DNA of 18,110 nucleotides. It comes from a candidate division GN15 bacterium (GTDB lineage: Bacteria > Zixibacteria > MSB-5A5 > GN15 > FEB-12). Numbering within the stretch: position 1 is the first letter of the stretch; each line of letters opens with the position of its first letter. Location: assembly GCA_014729205.1 (NCBI GenBank), contig WJKG01000160.1, forward strand, positions 1 to 18,110, written 5' to 3'. Below, piece after piece: positions 14,606 to 18,110 of this stretch. The notes beneath the pieces are model-generated. The model did not search any database. It saw only the letters and a program-made list of their open reading frames with translations, and was not told the DNA's origin. Made by a program: the position numbers and the translations under genes.

Positions 14606-15481
14606 ATGATACCAGCCGAGGTACTCAAGCAGATCCGACGGATCGAAATCCGCACCAAACGCCTGGTCAACGACCTCTTCTCGGGCGAATACCACTCCAC
14701 CTTCAAGGGGCAGGGCATGGAGTTCGAGGAGGTCCGTCAGTACGAGCCCGGCGATGATGTCCGCCTGATCGACTGGAATGTCACCGCCCGTACCGGCTAT
14801 CCCCACATCAAGAAGTTCAAGGAAGAGCGTGAACTGTCAGTGGTTCTCCTCGTCGATGCCTCCTCATCCGGCCGCTTCGGCACCCGAGAGCGCTTCAAAA
14901 GCGAAATGGCTGCCGAATTGGCCGCCCTGCTCGCCTTCTCGGCCATCAAGAATAATGACAAGGTCGGCCTGATCATCTTCACCGACAGTATCGAGAAGTT
15001 CATACCGCCCAAGAAGGGCCGCTCCCACGTGCTGCGTATCATACGCGAAATCCTGTACTTCCAGCCCAAAGGAACCGGCACCGATATCGGCGGCGCCCTC
15101 GAATATTTCAACCGCGTCATCAAACGCAAATCGGTTGTGTTCCTGATCAGCGACTTCCTCGGCGAGGACTACTTCAAGCCGCTCCAGATCGCCAACAACA
15201 AACACGACATCATCTCCATCAAGATCGCCGACCCGCGCGAAACTGTCTTCGAGAATGTCGGCCTGATAGAACTTGAGGACGCCGAAACCGGCGAGGTATT
15301 CCTGGTAGACACCGGCTCGGCCGACTTCCGGCGCGAGTTCTCCGCCAAGGCCGCCGAGGATGCCGACCTGCTCAAACGCGGTTTCCAGATGATCAACGTT
15401 GATTTCATCAGCGTTCGCACCGATCGCTCGTATATCGTACCCCTGATCAACTTCTTCAAAATGAGGGAGAGGCGACTGTAG
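14606..15481 (+). CDS. DUF58 family protein (VWA-like, MoxR partner)
   Basis: From ATG 14606 the protein has 291 residues, the usual DUF58 length. The N-terminus (RRIEIRTKRLVNDLFSGEYHS) and the hallmark GMEFEEVRQYEPGDDVRLID, continuing WNVTARTG, are typical. A VWA-like fold follows with a MIDAS sequence DASSS (D84, S86, S88) and a threonine-containing KGTGTDIGGALEYF loop, so metal binding is plausible. DUF58 genes almost always follow moxR, and the two products are taken to work together at the membrane. The gap to moxR is 40 bases. The stop is one base before the next start. No membrane helix is obvious, so it is probably cytoplasmic or peripheral. Confidence 0.95.
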   Translation: MIPAEVLKQIRRIEIRTKRLVNDLFSGEYHSTFKGQGMEFEEVRQYEPGDDVRLIDWNVTARTGYPHIKKFKEERELSVVLLVDASSSGRFGTRERFKSEMAAELAALLAFSAIKNNDKVGLIIFTDSIEKFIPPKKGRSHVLRIIREILYFQPKGTGTDIGGALEYFNRVIKRKSVVFLISDFLGEDYFKPLQIANNKHDIISIKIADPRETVFENVGLIELEDAETGEVFLVDTGSADFRREFSAKAAEDADLLKRGFQMINVDFISVRTDRSYIVPLINFFKMRERRL

Positions 15482-15482
15482 T

Positions 15483-16394
15483 ATGCTGCAATTTCGCTAC
15501 AAGATCATGGCTGCTTGCCTGGTGAGCGCGCTTGTTTGGGGGGCGATAGTTGGCTGTGAAGACAACGACGCCACCGTCGATCTGGACATGCATCGCCAGC
15601 TCGCCGTCGAACTGCGGGATTCGCACCTGTATCAGGCAGCCATCGAGGAGTACAACTCGATGTTGGAGTCTCCAGACCTGCAACAGACCGAGCGAGGAAA
15701 CCTGCATTTCCTGGTCGGACGCATCTACTACGACGACCTCGGCGACTACTCCCAGGCAGCGGCCCACTTCGTACGTGCGCGTACGCTTGGTCCCGATGCG
15801 GACTATGCCGGTGAGGCCTCACGGAAACTGGTCGCCAGCCTGGAAAAGTCCGGCAAAATTGCCGATGCGCGCCGTCAGATGGATGCCTCCGTCAACATCG
15901 ACACCGAATCGCGACAGCCCGGGGATGTCGCCGTTGCGGTGATCGGTACCGACACCGTCTGGTCTTCTGCTATCGAGCGAGCGATCGGTGAACTACCGCC
16001 CGAGCAGCAGGCCGCTGTCGCCTCCCGCACCGATCGCATCGAATTCATGCGCCAGTATGTGGCCCAGGAGATGATCTACCGCGCCGCCCTTAGGGAAGAC
16101 TACACCAGCCGGCCGGAGATCCAGCGACGACAGGAGGAATTGCTCAAGCAACTGCTGGTCAATGCTTTCGTGATGGACAAGATTATGCCCAATGTCGAGT
16201 CCGACAGCCTGGACATACGCACCTACTATCAGGCCCATAAGGCCGACCGCTACAACAATCAGCCGTTCGATTCGGTGATGACCCAGGTTGTCTTCGACTA
16301 TTCCAACGAAAAAGCCCGGGCCGCCTTCGACAAGTACATCCAGAAGCTGGCCCGTGCCGAACAAGTGGAGTTCCTCGATCACAATGTCAAGTAG
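15483..16394 (+). CDS. Lipoprotein with TPR-like and SurA-N/PpiC-N-like regions, no parvulin domain
   Basis: This 303-residue protein begins at ATG 15483, one base after the DUF58 stop, with GGGAGAGG about ten bases upstream. A type II signal peptide ends in AIVGC, so C25 should be lipidated. Residues about 33-120 look like TPR helices (HLYQAAIEEYNSMLES, YYDDLGDYSQAAAHFVRARTLG). Residues about 150-260 resemble the N-terminal chaperone region of SurA/PpiC-type foldases (RIEFMRQYVAQEMIYRAALR, PEIQRRQEELLKQLLVNAF, SLDIRTYYQAHKADRYN). In those proteins a parvulin domain follows. Here only about 45 residues remain and none match it, so catalysis is not expected. It may be a membrane-anchored chaperone or scaffold for the Bat complex. 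TPR proteins (BatB/BatC/BatE type) are usual in Bat clusters, but the SurA-like part is not. Confidence 0.85.
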   Translation: MLQFRYKIMAACLVSALVWGAIVGCEDNDATVDLDMHRQLAVELRDSHLYQAAIEEYNSMLESPDLQQTERGNLHFLVGRIYYDDLGDYSQAAAHFVRARTLGPDADYAGEASRKLVASLEKSGKIADARRQMDASVNIDTESRQPGDVAVAVIGTDTVWSSAIERAIGELPPEQQAAVASRTDRIEFMRQYVAQEMIYRAALREDYTSRPEIQRRQEELLKQLLVNAFVMDKIMPNVESDSLDIRTYYQAHKADRYNNQPFDSVMTQVVFDYSNEKARAAFDKYIQKLARAEQVEFLDHNVK

Positions 16395-17463
16395 CCGCGT
16401 ACATACATTCCTGCTCCTGCTGGCCGTTATCACCCTGAGTCTGACCGGTGTGGCACATGCTCAGACTGGCCTGCCAGCCGACACCGTCCGCACCCTGCCC
16501 GGTATCCAGATTGAAACCGGCGTCAGCCAGGCTGAAATGTACGTCGGCGATCGCATCACTTACACCGTCGCGATCACCTACGACTCCACTTACGAACTCA
16601 TCCCGCCGCCACTCGGTGCGAACCTGGGGGCGTTTGATGTCAAAGACTACAACCCCGACAGCACTGCCACCCTCGATGATGGCCGTGTCCGCAACATTAC
16701 CAGCTTCGAGCTGAGCACTTTCACCACTGGTGAGTACGTCATCCCCCCGGTTCCCGTCGCGTTCACCTTGCCCGACTTGACCACTAAAGTCGTCATGTCC
16801 GAGCCGGTGCCGATCACAGTCAAATCGCTCATTCTCTCCGACAGCGATTCGCTCGATATCCGCAGCCTGAAGGATCCCTATGAGTTCGAGCGCAACTACG
16901 CCAGCTACTATTTGTGGGGTGGCATTGCCCTGGCACTGGTTCTCACTGCCCTTGGCTTCTGGTGGTGGTGGCGCAAACGCCGGCTGACCCCAACGGCGCC
17001 AGAGGACACCCGCATGCCGTGGGAGATCGCCTTCGAGCGCCTGGCCATGCTCAAACAGGAGGGCCTGCCTACAGCGGCCGACAACGGCTTCAAACCGTAC
17101 TACTTCGAACTGACCGACATCGCCCGCGAATACCTCGGACGCATCTACGATCGCAATGTCCTCGATATGACCACCGAGGAGTTCCTGGCAGCATTCGACA
17201 ACGATATGCTGCCCGACGATCTCCACGATCGCTGTCGCGACTTCTTCCGCCATGCTGACCTGGTCAAATTTGCCCGCATGGAGCCGGAAGACCATCGCAT
17301 CTCAGAAGACTTCGACTTCGTCTACAAGATGGTTGACGAAGTCCGCATAGACTATCAGCGACGCGAGGCCGAGAAAGCCGCCGCCGAAGCCGCCGCTCGT
17401 GCTGCCGGGAAGAAGGCACCTTCCGACACATCCACCGTCGAATCCGAGGAGGTCACCAAATGA
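16384..17463 (+). CDS. BatD/DUF4381-like membrane protein, second copy
   Basis: This 359-residue protein starts at ATG 16384, overlapping the previous gene by 11 bases. The frame is open to 16288, but the signal peptide (VHTFLLLLAVITLSLTGVAHA) fixes the later start. The periplasmic beta-domain (residues about 35-150) contains VSQAEMYVGDRITYTVAITY and ITSFELSTFTTGEYVIPPVPV, typical of BatD. The single membrane helix lies at about 175-197 and is followed by WWWWRKRR. The cytoplasmic part (PWEIAFERLAMLKQEG, YFELTDIAREYLGRIYDRNV, TTEEFLAAF, FRHADLVKFARMEPED) matches DUF4381-type domains of Bat clusters. The tail is an Ala/Glu/Lys-rich, coiled-coil-prone stretch of about 35 residues. It overlaps batA by four bases (ATGA). 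It likely couples the periplasm to the MoxR/VWA module. Confidence 0.9.
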   Translation: MSSSRVHTFLLLLAVITLSLTGVAHAQTGLPADTVRTLPGIQIETGVSQAEMYVGDRITYTVAITYDSTYELIPPPLGANLGAFDVKDYNPDSTATLDDGRVRNITSFELSTFTTGEYVIPPVPVAFTLPDLTTKVVMSEPVPITVKSLILSDSDSLDIRSLKDPYEFERNYASYYLWGGIALALVLTALGFWWWWRKRRLTPTAPEDTRMPWEIAFERLAMLKQEGLPTAADNGFKPYYFELTDIAREYLGRIYDRNVLDMTTEEFLAAFDNDMLPDDLHDRCRDFFRHADLVKFARMEPEDHRISEDFDFVYKMVDEVRIDYQRREAEKAAAEAAARAAGKKAPSDTSTVESEEVTK

Positions 17464-18110
17464 TCCTCGACTTCGCCGGTATGCGCCTGAGCTTCTTCGA
17501 TATGGTCAACCTGACCATTCCCGCCCTGATGATCTTCATCATCGGTACCCTGGTCGTGGCCGCCATGCTCTACTATCAGTTCCGGGCTCGTCGTTACAAA
17601 TCCGCCACGATAAAATACTCGGACCTTCGTATTGTCAAACGAGCAGCGCGGTCAAACCGCCAGCGCTATCGTTTCGTTGTCCCGCTTCTGCGCATCCTGG
17701 CGGTCATACTGCTCTTCGTCGCCTTTGCCCGACCGCGTGCCGGTACCGAATACCAGGAGGTGACGTCCGAGGGTGTCGATATTATGGTTGCGCTCGATGT
17801 CTCCTCCTCCATGCAGGCCGAGGACTTCAAGCCGCACAATCGCCTCTATGTTGCCAAGGAAGAGATCAAGAAGTTCATCGAGCGACGCGTCAACGACCGC
17901 ATTGGGCTTGTCGTCTTCGCCCGTTACGCCTTCACGCAGTGCCCGCTAACCACGGACTACGGTGTCCTGCTCAGCTTCATTGATCAGGTCGATTTCGGCA
18001 TGGTCGAAGACGGTACCGCTATCGGTATGGCCATTGCCACCGGCGTCAACCGCCTGCGCGATTCCGAATCCGAAAGCAAAATCATGATTCTCCTTACCGA
18101 TGGTGACAAC
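17460..18110 (+). CDS. batA: BatA, VWA-domain membrane protein (N-terminal part, cut by window end)
   Basis: ATG 17460 overlaps the previous stop as ATGA, and the frame stays open through all 217 codons to the last base. The protein starts with a short amphipathic segment and a membrane helix (residues about 17-40, LTIPALMIFIIGTLVVAAMLY). A basic loop and a second helix follow at about 70-90 (VVPLLRILAVILLFVAFARP, the usual BatA/BatB helix before VWA). The VWA domain then begins, with MIDAS residues D113, S115, S117 (DVSSSM), T186 (GTAIGMAIATGVNRL) and D214 (LLTDGDN). All metal-site residues seen in active VWA domains are present. BatA is the inner-membrane VWA partner of MoxR and has been linked to oxidative-stress tolerance and virulence in Bacteroides, Leptospira and Francisella. 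The missing C-terminus should include a third helix, and batB is expected beyond the window. Confidence 0.94.
   Translation, partial: MILDFAGMRLSFFDMVNLTIPALMIFIIGTLVVAAMLYYQFRARRYKSATIKYSDLRIVKRAARSNRQRYRFVVPLLRILAVILLFVAFARPRAGTEYQEVTSEGVDIMVALDVSSSMQAEDFKPHNRLYVAKEEIKKFIERRVNDRIGLVVFARYAFTQCPLTTDYGVLLSFIDQVDFGMVEDGTAIGMAIATGVNRLRDSESESKIMILLTDGDN

Noticed and set aside
16288..16383. Upstream extension of the second BatD-like frame
   Set aside because: The 32 extra residues would precede a complete signal peptide and are a shadow of the lipoprotein gene.
17399..17983. An open frame overlapping the start of batA in another frame
   Set aside because: It is Arg/Pro/Ser-rich with no recognisable domain, while the frame from 17460 encodes a full BatA N-terminus with VWA metal-site residues.
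1..18110. tRNA, rRNA, CRISPR, insertion-sequence and phage signatures
   Set aside because: No regularly spaced direct DNA repeats, transposase or integrase motifs, or cloverleaf-like segments were seen, and coding sequence fills nearly the whole window.

Overview
The window is a single, tightly packed, one-directional run of 14 protein genes, all on the + strand. The first gene enters from the left edge and the last runs off the right edge. I see no tRNA, rRNA, CRISPR array, insertion sequence or convincing terminator. The DNA is GC-rich with strong C/G use at third codon positions. The proteins point to a didermic bacterium of the Fibrobacteres-Chlorobi-Bacteroidetes (FCB) superphylum: a PorV/PorQ-family barrel, a secreted peptidase with a type IX secretion (T9SS) type C-terminal domain, DUF5683-like proteins and a Bacteroidetes-style Bat (aerotolerance) cluster. 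The high GC and the style of the large barrel protein suggest one of the uncultured FCB lineages (Zixibacteria or a relative), but that placement is inference.

Left part (1-6821), secretion and cell surface. A truncated PorV/PorQ-family outer-membrane protein is followed by a 1129-residue M6-family metalloprotease. The protease has a signal peptide, an HExxHxxGxxD zinc site, FG-GAP/propeller-like repeats and a T9SS-type sorting domain. Next come two tandem, diverged DUF5683-like exported proteins and a lipoprotein made of six NHL repeats.

Middle part (6828-12550), outer-membrane barrels. A 1094-residue predicted beta-barrel carries two copies of a WLN..RG..DY..D module and a cluster of FVGxGxGxY repeats, features that recall SprA-type and related FCB barrels. 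Two bases after it begins a TamA-like Omp85 protein with about three POTRA domains and a GGPGSLRGY barrel motif. An uncharacterised membrane protein with about nine helices follows. Its layout recalls the UbiA superfamily, but the aspartate motifs are missing.

Right part (12620-18110), a Bat-type cluster. The order is BatD-like protein, MoxR AAA+ ATPase, DUF58 protein, a TPR plus SurA-N-like lipoprotein without a parvulin domain, a second BatD/DUF4381-like protein, and BatA (VWA domain, cut by the window end). An AT-rich 69-base gap (25 of 69 bases G or C) separates this cluster from the upstream run. It is the longest non-coding stretch and the best place for an internal promoter. No gene-free stretch exceeds 300 bases.

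Read together, the window looks like a cell-envelope locus: T9SS-type export with its cargo, outer-membrane barrel assembly, and an inner-membrane MoxR/VWA system facing the periplasm. The individual families are known. The unusual aspects are the combination, the paired BatD-like proteins around moxR-DUF58, the chaperone-like lipoprotein inside the Bat cluster, and the repeat-bearing barrel next to a TamA-like insertase.
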